Assembly (NCBI GenBank): GCA_012963655.1
Contig: DTVI01000230.1
Location: 1-6,611 of the forward strand
Reading direction: 5' to 3'
Length of the DNA: 6,611 nucleotides
Source: Sulfurimonas sp.
Lineage (GTDB): Bacteria > Campylobacterota > Campylobacteria > Campylobacterales > Sulfurimonadaceae
Below, in pieces: positions 1-5,043 of this stretch. The notes under the pieces were generated by a model, which saw nothing but the letters and a program-made list of their open reading frames with translations, was not told the origin of the DNA and did not search any database. Each line of letters starts with the position of its first letter. Position 1 is the first letter of the stretch. The translations under genes and the position numbers were made by a program.

Positions 1-7
1 AGTGGTG

Positions 8-11
8 TTGT
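8..11. repeat. Left target-site duplication of the IS (TTGT)
   Basis: TTGT lies directly outside the left inverted repeat and recurs directly outside the right one at 1211-1214. A direct repeat of 3-5 bp is what IS3-family transposition leaves, and 4 bp is usual for the IS407 group. With only four bases a chance match is possible, but its exact abutment to both repeats makes it convincing. Confidence 0.75.
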
Positions 12-24
12 TGTAAGCCTCCCC
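12..24 (+). repeat. Left terminal inverted repeat (IRL)
   Basis: TGTAAGCCTCCCC is an exact reverse complement of the right end. Beyond the 13 perfect bases, similarity resumes with a shared AAAC (left AAAAAC, right TTAAAC), so the transposase-binding end probably spans about 20 bp with mismatches. Confidence 0.9.
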
Positions 25-55
25 AAAAACTAGACTACTGAAAACGGAATAATTC

Positions 56-64
56 TGATAAAAT
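56..64 (+). promoter_or_regulatory. Candidate extended -10 promoter of the transposase
   Basis: TGATAAAAT matches an extended -10 element (TGn followed by TAAAAT, 5 of 6 to TATAAT), 15 bases before the orfA start. No good -35 sits 17 bp upstream, which an extended -10 tolerates. It is followed by the ribosome-binding site AGGAG at 70-74, five bases before the ATG. The AT-rich background makes a chance match possible. Confidence 0.35.
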
Positions 65-79
65 AAATCAGGAGTATTT

Positions 80-346
80 ATGCGAAAAAGTAAGTTTAGT
101 GAGAAACAAATTATAGAGATTCTAAAAGAGATAGAAGATGGTGGACCAGTTGTTGAGACACTAAGAGACAAGGGTGTAAGTAAAGACACATATTACAAGT
201 GGAAGAGAAAATACAGTGGCATGGAAACTGGCGATGTGAAACGAATGAGAGAGCTTGAAAAAGAGAATGCTAGGTTGAAGAAACTATATGCAGAGATGGC
301 ACTTATAAATGATGCTCTTAAGGATGTGATTGAAAAAAAGCTCTAA
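80..346 (+). CDS. IS3-family transposase OrfA (DNA-binding subunit)
   Basis: This 88-residue protein is the N-terminal DNA-binding part of the transposase. Residues about 8-45 form a helix-turn-helix of the transposase-8 type (FSEKQIIEILKE then GVSKDTYYKWKRKYSGM), and residues about 55-86 form a leucine-zipper-like coiled coil with heptad leucines (RELEKENARLKKLYAEMALI). The start is ATG with AGGAG five bases upstream. The frame stops four codons after the slippery stretch A AAA AAG at 334-340. Ribosomes that do not slip make OrfA alone, which in this family regulates transposition by competing for the terminal repeats; ribosomes that slip make the OrfAB transposase. Length and motifs are normal for the family. 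Confidence 0.93.
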   Translation: MRKSKFSEKQIIEILKEIEDGGPVVETLRDKGVSKDTYYKWKRKYSGMETGDVKRMRELEKENARLKKLYAEMALINDALKDVIEKKL

Positions 347-369
347 AGCCTGATGAGAAAAGAGAGCTT
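320..369 (+). promoter_or_regulatory. Programmed -1 ribosomal frameshift signal, orfA to orfB
   Basis: Three parts are visible. AAGGA at 320-324 is a Shine-Dalgarno-like stimulator, nine bases before the heptamer. A AAA AAG at 334-340 is in the correct orfA phase (AAA at 335-337, AAG at 338-340). A 7-bp inverted repeat, AAGCTCT at 338-344 and AGAGCTT at 363-369, could form a stem just after the slip. After a -1 slip, reading resumes with GCT at 340 and continues unbroken into orfB. This is the layout known from dnaX and IS911. The stem starts closer to the heptamer than in those examples, so its role is less certain. Confidence 0.8.
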
Positions 370-378
370 GTAAAGCAT

Positions 379-1182
379 GTGGTTGAACACTGTTCTTTGA
401 GTATCAATCAGGCATGTCAAGCACTCATATTAAATAAATCTTCATATTATTACGAGAAGAAACTAAAAGATGATAGTGATGTTATTGCAGCTCTAAATGA
501 ACTTGTTGAAATCCATCCTAGAAATGGCTTTTGGCTACTCTTTAACCGTTTGAGGAAGAAAGGCTTTACTTGGAATCATAAAAAGGTATACCGTGTCTAT
601 AAGGCACTAGGACTGAACTTTAAGAAGAGAACTAAAAAGAGAATCCCTGCTAGAGTGCAGCATCCTTTACAAGATTTATTTGAGCCTAATGAACAGTGGT
701 CAATGGACTTTATGTCCAATACTCTTTTTGGAGGTAAACGCTATCGTATCTTAAATATTATGGATGAGTTTAATCGTGAGTTTATAGAGTTTGAGGTTGG
801 AATTTCATTACCAGCTGTTAAAGTCATTCAAGCACTGGCAAGAGCAGTTGAATTTAGAGGTAAGCCAAAGTCTATACGAGTTGATAATGGTCCAGAGTTT
901 ATCTCTCATAAACTTGAGCAGTGGTGCTATATTCACTCCATTGAACTCAAATTTATTCAACCTGGATCACCAACTCAGAACTCTAGAATGGAGAGATTAA
1001 ATGGCTCGATGAGGAGAGAATTCTTTGAAGCTTACCTATTTGATACTCTCTCAGAAGTAAGAATAATGACTCACGAGTGGGTTTATGACTATAATAATTA
1101 TAGACCTCATTCAACTTTAGGTAAATTAAGCCCTATTGAATATTTAGATAAGTATCATTTAGAGAAGAGTTATTCCGTTTAA
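379..1182 (+). CDS. IS3-family transposase OrfB (DDE catalytic domain), made mainly as OrfAB
   Basis: OrfB carries the DDE retroviral-integrase fold that cuts and joins DNA ends. From the GTG at 379, the acidic residues are D110 (WSMDF), D169 (RVDNGPEF) and E205 (RMERLNG), giving a DD(35)E spacing exactly as expected for IS3 transposases. The N-terminal part has the HTH_21-type motif (HPRNGFWLLFNRLRKKG, residues 46-62), and the C-terminal end has the conserved YNNYRPHSTLGKLSPIEY (238-255). There is no ATG or clear ribosome-binding site at the start of this frame. It is open upstream to the slippery site at 340, so the working product is most likely a fusion of 367 residues (87 from orfA, 280 from this frame). 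The GTG start is only a nominal boundary. No damage is seen. Confidence 0.93.
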   Translation: MVEHCSLSINQACQALILNKSSYYYEKKLKDDSDVIAALNELVEIHPRNGFWLLFNRLRKKGFTWNHKKVYRVYKALGLNFKKRTKKRIPARVQHPLQDLFEPNEQWSMDFMSNTLFGGKRYRILNIMDEFNREFIEFEVGISLPAVKVIQALARAVEFRGKPKSIRVDNGPEFISHKLEQWCYIHSIELKFIQPGSPTQNSRMERLNGSMRREFFEAYLFDTLSEVRIMTHEWVYDYNNYRPHSTLGKLSPIEYLDKYHLEKSYSV

Positions 1183-1197
1183 ACTTGTATGGTTTAA

Positions 1198-1210
1198 GGG
1201 GAGGCTTACA
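1198..1210 (-). repeat. Right terminal inverted repeat (IRR)
   Basis: GGGGAGGCTTACA is the exact complement of the left terminal repeat and ends in CA. It lies 15 bases after the orfB stop, a normal distance for this family. Confidence 0.9.
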
Positions 1211-1214
1211 TTGT
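1211..1214. repeat. Right target-site duplication of the IS (TTGT)
   Basis: This TTGT directly follows the right inverted repeat and matches the TTGT at 8-11. Confidence 0.75.
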
Positions 1215-1380
1215 TAGCACAAAAAACACTAATAGTAGCCTTGTTAATTTCATATTCTCCCCTTTGAGTTATAGCTTTGGGAGCTTGCAGATGGCTTTAA
1301 ATATAAGAAAAAATGTTAATTCTAGTGAATCAGTAACACTAAGAAAGGAACAAAAAACGGTAGAAATTAAAAAAAATTAG
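1215..1380 (+). pseudogene. Possible 3' remnant of a gene interrupted by the IS
   Basis: From the IS boundary the frame ending at TAG 1378-1380 has no stop codon. When the IS and one target copy are removed, it joins in frame to bases 1-11 (left residues SGV, then VSTKNTNSS onward). It would give a serine/asparagine-rich tail followed by a lysine-rich end (LRKEQKTVEIKKN). A shorter alternative is a 29-codon gene starting at ATG 1291, with GGGAG seven bases before it. I do not recognise either product. An open run of about 56 codons is somewhat unlikely but not impossible in random AT-rich DNA, so this is a weak call. The rest of the gap, 1381-1525, holds only short inverted repeats (1399-1404/1416-1421 and 1424-1429/1445-1450) and no gene I can support. 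Confidence 0.25.
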
Positions 1381-1525
1381 AATCTATGAGAAAGAAAAAT
1401 CCTACCCATATCAATTAGGATACTTGACTCATTTTCCATAAGAAAGTCAATAACTCATATTGATGAAGATTGAAAAGTACTCTCTACTTGTCCCTTGGAA
1501 ATTGGGTAATCTTAGTGAAAAGCCC

Positions 1526-2662
1526 TTACTGCACATTGATATAACGTTCACAAGCCTCAATAAAAGATGGAAATTTCTTGTAAACAAAAGCGACATGCTT
1601 CACTGATACTAAAAACTTAGGTGGTGTTTCACGCTTTCCCTCAAACCCAAGTACAAGAGCAGAAGCTTCATGAATAATATCACAGGCTCTCAAGGCAAGA
1701 AGCGCCTCCGCTCTAGGAATAATTTCATGAAACAGATAAAGAAGATTATCAATAGGAATATACTCAACACCCATAGGACCTTTTAACTTAGGCATATAAT
1801 TTTCAATCATACCCTCAAGGGCTTTGACAAGGTTTTCAGGGGGATCAAGTTTAGCTTCCTTCCCCTTTTCAACGTACTTGAAATAATCTTCAAAAGGATG
1901 TCTTGGTAATTTTTCTTTTATTGATTTAATACGAGGATCTTTAAGACTGAGCCATTCTATGCTTCCAAAAACTTTTCTTGCCTTATCTTTGAGTTCCTCA
2001 ATTTTTTTCTTGTAACTTTCATCTTTTAATTGCAAACCCGCTATATCTGCTTTGACACCAACTATATAAGCATAAAACTCATTCTCAATTAAATAGCTCT
2101 TAATGACACCAGTTTTTGGATGCTTAAGCTTATATTCTCCTTCTGCAAGAGTACTGTCTATAGTCTCAACTATTTGGTAAGGAACATCAATATTTATGTC
2201 GTAAAATGGATCAAACCAATCCCCATACCCCTTTTTAAAAAGGAAAATCTCATCTGATTTTTTCACTACCTGACTTAGATTATCAAAGTCCTTTTTAATG
2301 CAACGGCCAAGAGCATTACGTAAGGCCTTGACATCCTCAATCTCTTGCTTTATATCACTATGTTTAATCATTTTCAAAAAGTTATCTTTGTTCGGTAAGG
2401 CAAGTCGACCCTTAAAAGGTTCTAACTCTTCCTTAGAATAAAATCCACGGTCTAAGATTTGTCCCTGAACAGCAAACTTAGTTATATAAGAAAACTCACT
2501 CCCATTTTCATTTTTCCAAAAAAGCCAGACAGCATCAACAATATCTCCCATATGCTCTTTTGTAGCCAATTCTTCAGCCACAAGAAACAAGGGCTTCACC
2601 CCAGTATATACCGTGGGACGCATGAATTCATAAATTATAGTATCCGTTGCATTTGTATTCAT
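1526..2662 (-). CDS. Hypothetical protein of 378 residues, no recognised domain
   Basis: The frame is long, begins with ATG and ends with TAA, and its composition is that of a soluble cytoplasmic protein. I see no signal peptide, membrane segment or nucleotide-binding motif. Residues about 103-137 and 210-232 are charged and helical (a short coiled coil around KKKIEELKDKARK). The central part (137-205) is rich in aromatic residues (FLFKKGYGDWFDPFYDIN and ENEFYAYIVGVKAD). The C-terminal third (280-375) looks mainly helical. The ribosome-binding site is AGGAG, but it lies 12 bases before the ATG, longer than usual, so translation may be modest or the true start may differ. The gene is transcribed alone; its nearest same-strand neighbour upstream is the MORN-like gene 274 bp away. 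Function is unknown. The location beside an IS suggests accessory DNA, which is inference only. Confidence 0.8.
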   Translation of the reverse strand: MNTNATDTIIYEFMRPTVYTGVKPLFLVAEELATKEHMGDIVDAVWLFWKNENGSEFSYITKFAVQGQILDRGFYSKEELEPFKGRLALPNKDNFLKMIKHSDIKQEIEDVKALRNALGRCIKKDFDNLSQVVKKSDEIFLFKKGYGDWFDPFYDINIDVPYQIVETIDSTLAEGEYKLKHPKTGVIKSYLIENEFYAYIVGVKADIAGLQLKDESYKKKIEELKDKARKVFGSIEWLSLKDPRIKSIKEKLPRHPFEDYFKYVEKGKEAKLDPPENLVKALEGMIENYMPKLKGPMGVEYIPIDNLLYLFHEIIPRAEALLALRACDIIHEASALVLGFEGKRETPPKFLVSVKHVAFVYKKFPSFIEACERYINVQ

Positions 2663-2693
2663 AATAAGAGTATTCTCCTTTTCTCATAAATAC

Positions 2694-2707
2694 TAAAATA
2701 TATTTTA
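2694..2707. repeat. 14-bp perfect AT palindrome upstream of the 378-residue gene
   Basis: TAAAATATATTTTA is a perfect dyad 32-45 bases before the start codon, where an operator or promoter might sit. Being all A and T in an AT-rich spacer, it may be chance. I see no good -35/-10 pair in this spacer. Confidence 0.2.
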
Positions 2708-2867
2708 TTGAGAGTACTAAATATCTATTCATATCCCTATTGAAATATATTCACAGTGCTATTTTCAAGACATAAAAAAGTATATCATAAAAGTAAAGGC
2801 TCATTAAAAAGGATTTATATCAAGTAAATTGAGGGGAGACATGTTCAAGAGCAGATTCACTTAAGGC

Positions 2868-2892
2868 TAGGTACTTTATATTTTAGTACCTA
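2868..2892. repeat. 8-bp inverted repeat between two minus-strand genes
   Basis: TAGGTACT at 2868-2875 and AGTACCTA at 2885-2892 are perfect complements with a 9-base AT loop. There is no T-run after the hairpin on the minus strand, so it is not a canonical terminator. It could protect the 3' end of the MORN-like mRNA or be an operator-like site. Confidence 0.35.
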
Positions 2893-2903
2893 ATACTTAG
2901 TTT

Positions 2904-2923
2904 AAAAATGCAGCGTTTTGCAT
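2904..2923 (-). terminator. Weak rho-independent terminator candidate after the MORN-like gene
   Basis: On the minus strand, 13 bases after the TAA stop, ATGCA and TGCAT form a 5-bp stem with a 6-base loop, followed by a run of five Ts that begins in the last stem base. Position and order suit termination of the gene at 2937-3434. The stem is short and AT-rich, so efficiency is doubtful. Confidence 0.35.
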
Positions 2924-2936
2924 AAGGGTGAAGGCT

Positions 2937-3434
2937 TTAACTTCTTAGGGTTTGTAGTTTGTCTTGTTCTTCTATCGGTAAATTTTTAACATTCTCTTCA
3001 TCAATGATTTCAACATTAGTTATCTCGCCGTTATCATTATCTTCACCAAAATATTTTAATACAAGTTTTCCTGTAGCGAAAACTTCATGTTTAATGATTT
3101 TACCTAGTTCATTATAAGTTATATTTTCACCATGTAACTTACCTTTATCATAGGTTTTAGTACTTTTCGCGCTACCATCAGCTTTTGAAACAAAGTATCT
3201 TGTTTCTATCCCTTGTCTTAGCTCATCTACAAAATGTTCTAACTTTGACGTAATACCTTTTTCAGTATTGTGCTTAACTGTTTTAATCCCATCTTGTACA
3301 GTAATAAATTCCTTAACATAAGCATTTTTCCCATTATAAAAGTGTCTTGTGATAAAGGCATCTCCATCTTGGTATGTTTCAGTTTTTGTATTTTTACTAT
3401 TAGGGTAAGTCGTTATTTTCACATTTTCTTTCAT
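2937..3434 (-). CDS. MORN-type (YwqK-like) repeat protein
   Basis: The 165-residue product contains imperfect beta-hairpin repeats of the MORN_2 style, in which an aromatic residue, a short turn with GK or DG and a charged strand recur. They fall at about residues 31-55 (HFYNGKNAYVKEF), 67-94 (HFVDELRQGIETRYF), 94-119 (TYDKGKLHGENITYNELGK) and 122-136 (GKLVLKYFGEDNDNG). The last 30 residues are acidic and non-repeat. Databases often name such proteins YwqK-family antitoxins, from a Bacillus toxin-antitoxin locus, but no partner toxin adjoins here, so that function should not be assumed. There is no signal peptide, so it is probably cytoplasmic. The start is ATG with AAGGA five bases upstream. 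A possible terminator follows at 2904-2923. Confidence 0.75.
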   Translation of the reverse strand: MKENVKITTYPNSKNTKTETYQDGDAFITRHFYNGKNAYVKEFITVQDGIKTVKHNTEKGITSKLEHFVDELRQGIETRYFVSKADGSAKSTKTYDKGKLHGENITYNELGKIIKHEVFATGKLVLKYFGEDNDNGEITNVEIIDEENVKNLPIEEQDKLQTLRS

Positions 3435-3509
3435 GATAGTCCTTGTAAGTGCAAGTTTAACATATAAACAATTTTCTAACTAGTATACGTCGCCTTTATT
3501 TCCAAAAGA

Positions 3510-3650
3510 TTATTTTAATTTATCATCAGAAATTTTATTTGCAATAGCAATTTCATGGTTATGTTCTCTCACTTTCTTCAACTGCGAATGATAGAAACTT
3601 TTTGCTTCGCAAACCGCCTCGGCTTGTTAAGCAGAGGCTTCGACGAACAT
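3510..3650 (-). pseudogene. Decayed reading frame with an in-frame stop
   Basis: On the minus strand a frame ending at TAA 3510-3512 reads as protein-like sequence for 38 codons (QAEAVCEAKSFYHSQLKKVR, then a segment ending KISDDKLK). It is preceded by an in-frame TAA at 3627-3629 and then by MFVEASA from an ATG at 3648. If that stop is ignored, the frame is open further upstream to TAA at 3783-3785. The balanced charged and alanine-rich composition looks more like coding sequence than AT-rich spacer, which suggests the end of a broken gene. I do not recognise the family. The same bases contain several inverted repeats (3559-3652), so a structured non-coding element is a real alternative. No start codon with a ribosome-binding site serves the 38-codon part. 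Confidence 0.3.
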
Positions 3651-3652
3651 AA
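3559..3652. other. Nested inverted repeats, possible structured RNA or small palindromic element
   Basis: An outer 8-bp perfect pair, TTATGTTC (3559-3566) and GAACATAA (3645-3652), encloses two inner hairpins. The first is TGCGAA (3583-3588) with TTCGCA (3606-3611), or alternatively TTTGC with GCAAA at 3601-3613. The second is GCCTC and GCTT with AAGC and GAGGC at 3616-3638, containing one mismatch and a triloop. Together they could fold as a three-way junction, more GC-rich than the surroundings. I match it to no known RNA family. Which strand would be transcribed is not clear. It overlaps the decayed frame at 3510-3650, and both cannot be the whole explanation. Confidence 0.35.
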
Positions 3653-3673
3653 AGAGGTGACGTATTATTAATT

Positions 3674-3691
3674 CAGAAACTAAGGTTTCTG
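3674..3691. repeat. Perfect 7-bp hairpin, CAGAAAC / GTTTCTG
   Basis: CAGAAAC (3674-3680), loop TAAG and GTTTCTG (3685-3691) form a tight perfect hairpin just outside the nested repeats. No T-run follows on either strand, so it is not a standard terminator. The remaining spacer up to the cold-shock gene (3692-3933) is AT-rich and shows nothing else I can support. Confidence 0.4.
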
Positions 3692-3933
3692 TGATACTTG
3701 CCCAACTAAATACATATAGTGTGTAAAATAACTTGGTTATGAAATATAGGGACACAATATCTATTCTTTTAGTTAATTGGAATTATAGGCGTCTGGTGAA
3801 GATGAAAACAACTAGAAATAGAGTTAGTATAAAAATTTACAAACTTATATTATTATGTATTTTGGGATGATTTAGATTAGGAATGAATGCTGTTTTATAT
3901 ATTTTTATAAATGAGGAGATGTTTTGAGAGGTT

Positions 3934-3955
3934 CTAAGTGGATGAATCCACTTAG
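3934..3955 (-). terminator. Strong palindrome 3' of the cold-shock gene
   Basis: CTAAGTGGAT and ATCCACTTAG are perfect 10-bp arms separated by two bases (as RNA, a 9-bp stem with a 4-base loop), beginning 9 bases after the csp stop codon. This is the strongest hairpin in the window and is placed as a transcript end. On the minus strand the T-rich tract lies before the hairpin, not after it, so it is not a textbook intrinsic terminator. It may act as a 3' stabilising stem or a rho-assisted end. Confidence 0.5.
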
Positions 3956-3964
3956 ATAGAAAAA

Positions 3965-4183
3965 TTACAGACCTGTAACGTTTTCTGCTTGAGGGCCTTT
4001 TTCGCCTTCTCCAACTTCATAAGTCACTTTTTGACCTTCGTTAAGAGAAACACGGTCGTAACCATTGCTATTTATTTGACGGAAATGTACGAATACATCT
4101 TTTCCACCATCTTCTTGCTCGATAAAACCGAAACCTTTGTCACTGTTGAACCATTTAACTGTACCGTTTACTAATGCTGCCAT
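3965..4183 (-). CDS. cspA: Cold-shock protein, CspA family
   Basis: The product is a 72-residue single cold-shock domain, an OB-fold that binds single-stranded RNA and DNA and melts mRNA structure as an RNA chaperone. The opening NGTVKWFNSDKGFGFIEQ contains RNP1 (KGFGFIE, residues 16-22), and RNP2 is VFVHF (30-34). The exposed aromatics W11, F18, F20, F31, H33 and F34 are all present. The ending GPQAENV is typical of the family. Length matches standard CspA proteins (about 65-72). The start is ATG with AAGGA six bases upstream. A near-consensus promoter at 4262-4288 gives an AT-rich leader of about 70 bases, shorter than the roughly 160-nt leader of E. coli cspA. The gene is monocistronic. 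Several csp paralogues usually exist in a genome, so whether this one is cold-induced cannot be told. Confidence 0.96.
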   Translation of the reverse strand: MAALVNGTVKWFNSDKGFGFIEQEDGGKDVFVHFRQINSNGYDRVSLNEGQKVTYEVGEGEKGPQAENVTGL

Positions 4184-4261
4184 TGTAAATCCTTTTTATT
4201 ATAATTACACTTCATTTCATAAGTGATAGAAAATCTAATAATAAGTTTTATATTTAGGTGA

Positions 4262-4288
4262 ATTATACTGGTAACTATTAGTTGTCAA
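4262..4288 (-). promoter_or_regulatory. Promoter of the cold-shock gene
   Basis: Reading the minus strand, TTGACA (4283-4288) and TATAAT (4262-4267) both match the sigma-70 consensus exactly, but the spacer is 15 bp instead of 17. Transcription would start near 4255, giving a leader of about 70 nt before the csp ATG at 4183. The short spacer may reduce activity or make it sensitive to supercoiling. The spacer between csp and the next gene (4184-4421) otherwise shows only a weak AAAGAT/ATCTTT repeat at 4302-4325. Confidence 0.6.
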
Positions 4289-4421
4289 TGTAAAGCAGTC
4301 TAAAGATGTAACTTGCATCATCTTTCATTAGCAGTAGTATAACTAAAAATTGGTGTTAGTTGGGAATTCTTTTATCACATCTATCTAAGCCCATGTCTTC
4401 GATAAATTGGATTCTGTACAT

Positions 4422-5039
4422 CTAAGTATCTAAACTCATAACTTCATTAATATGTTTAATAAAATCTGACTTTCCTCCATAAGAAGGATGTCTAATATAT
4501 TTAATTTCTGTTTTTAGGTTTAGCTTTTGAAGGGCTAGCTCACCCTTTCTTCCGATGGCGGCTATTGTTTTTGGTTTAAATATTTTAATTAACTCTTTAA
4601 TGTACCACTGCCCTTCTTCGACTTCCTTAGAACTAGGTGCTCTGTTTGAACTTTGTTTTCCTTTATTAAAGGGATGGAAGGGAAAGGCGTTCCAAAAGAT
4701 GGGGATAATATTTTTGTCTTCTAACTGCTCCCAAATCATGGCCGCAGTGTTTTCACTGGCACTCTCTTTCAAAATAACCTTATCTCTAAGATGCTTAAAA
4801 AGTTTATGCTGGGAACTTTGAATAAGATCACAAGAACTAAAAGGGATACCCGTTAAACGACATCCTTTATAACCTGGAGCCTCACCTATAAGTAAGATTT
4901 GATTTTGATTAAGCTCATAAAGATACTCAAAATAGAGTTTTAGGTTAGCCCGTAAGTGTGGTTCTTTGTAGGGGTTAAAGGCTTGATCCCTTGAGGCACG
5001 TTTTTGAAGTCTTTTAAAAAACGCATCAAAAATATTCAT
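4422..5039 (-). CDS. Uracil-DNA glycosylase superfamily protein
   Basis: The 205-residue protein belongs to the UDG fold, whose enzymes remove uracil or other damaged bases from DNA. From the ATG at 5039, motif A is GEAPG (residues 52-56), continuing YKGCRLTGIPF, which resembles the GxxRTGxxF stretch of family 5 more than the GEAPGxxE of family 4. A central WNAFPFHP (116-123) matches the base-pocket strand, AIGRKG follows (161-166), and the DNA-intercalation motif 2 is RHPSYGG (183-189). The exact family and substrate cannot be fixed. The gene starts four bases after the sfsA stop, so it is probably translated from the sfsA transcript. An alternative TTG start at 5060, with GGAG seven bases upstream, would add seven residues and overlap sfsA by 17 bases. 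I prefer the ATG because the extra residues are not part of the fold. It is annotated as DNA repair with moderate confidence. Confidence 0.85.
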   Translation of the reverse strand: MNIFDAFFKRLQKRASRDQAFNPYKEPHLRANLKLYFEYLYELNQNQILLIGEAPGYKGCRLTGIPFSSCDLIQSSQHKLFKHLRDKVILKESASENTAAMIWEQLEDKNIIPIFWNAFPFHPFNKGKQSSNRAPSSKEVEEGQWYIKELIKIFKPKTIAAIGRKGELALQKLNLKTEIKYIRHPSYGGKSDFIKHINEVMSLDT

Positions 5040-5043
5040 ATGT

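Larger units (their letters stand above)
12..1210 (+). mobile_element. Complete IS3-family insertion sequence, IS407-group-like, 1199 bp
   Basis: The element is bounded by perfect 13-bp inverted repeats (TGTAAGCCTCCCC at the left, its reverse complement at the right) with the TG...CA ends typical of IS3-family elements, and by a TTGT direct repeat. Inside are two overlapping-phase reading frames, orfA (helix-turn-helix plus leucine zipper) and orfB (DDE integrase core), linked by a -1 frameshift signal. The OrfA opening (MRKSKFSEKQII) and the OrfB end (YNNYRPHSTLGKLSPIEY) resemble the IS407 group as I remember it; the group call is an inference and the family call is secure. No internal stop or frameshift damages either frame, so the element appears functional. 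It moves by a copy-out, paste-in route through a circular intermediate, as known for the family. Confidence 0.93.

Noticed and set aside
791..1000. Plus-strand open frame of 69 codons inside orfB
   Set aside because: It lies wholly within the transposase gene in another phase, with no ribosome-binding site and no protein-like motifs.
1399..1450. Two adjacent 6-bp inverted repeats (ATCCTA/TAGGAT and TTGACT/AGTCAA)
   Set aside because: Arms are short with loops of 11 and 15 bases, and no T-run or gene end is properly placed; such pairs arise by chance in AT-rich DNA.
2459..2689. Plus-strand open frame of 76 codons
   Set aside because: It is antisense to the start of the 378-residue gene and has no ribosome-binding site or recognisable composition.
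2841..2864. Seven-codon frame after a strong GAGGGGAG
   Set aside because: The purine-rich stretch looks like a ribosome-binding site, but the frame is far too short and nothing follows it.
3270..3467. Plus-strand open frame of 65 codons
   Set aside because: It is antisense to the MORN-like gene, with composition typical of a shadow frame.
3802..3870. Plus-strand 22-codon frame starting MKTTRNRVSIKIYKL
   Set aside because: A basic start and a hydrophobic end resemble a signal peptide, but it stops at once, has only a weak ribosome-binding site and lies in AT-rich spacer.
3989..4174. Plus-strand open frame of 61 codons
   Set aside because: It is the complement of the cold-shock gene, whose coding identity is certain.
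4555..4821. Plus-strand open frame of 88 codons
   Set aside because: It is antisense to the UDG-like gene, whose motifs are clear; the frame has no ribosome-binding site.
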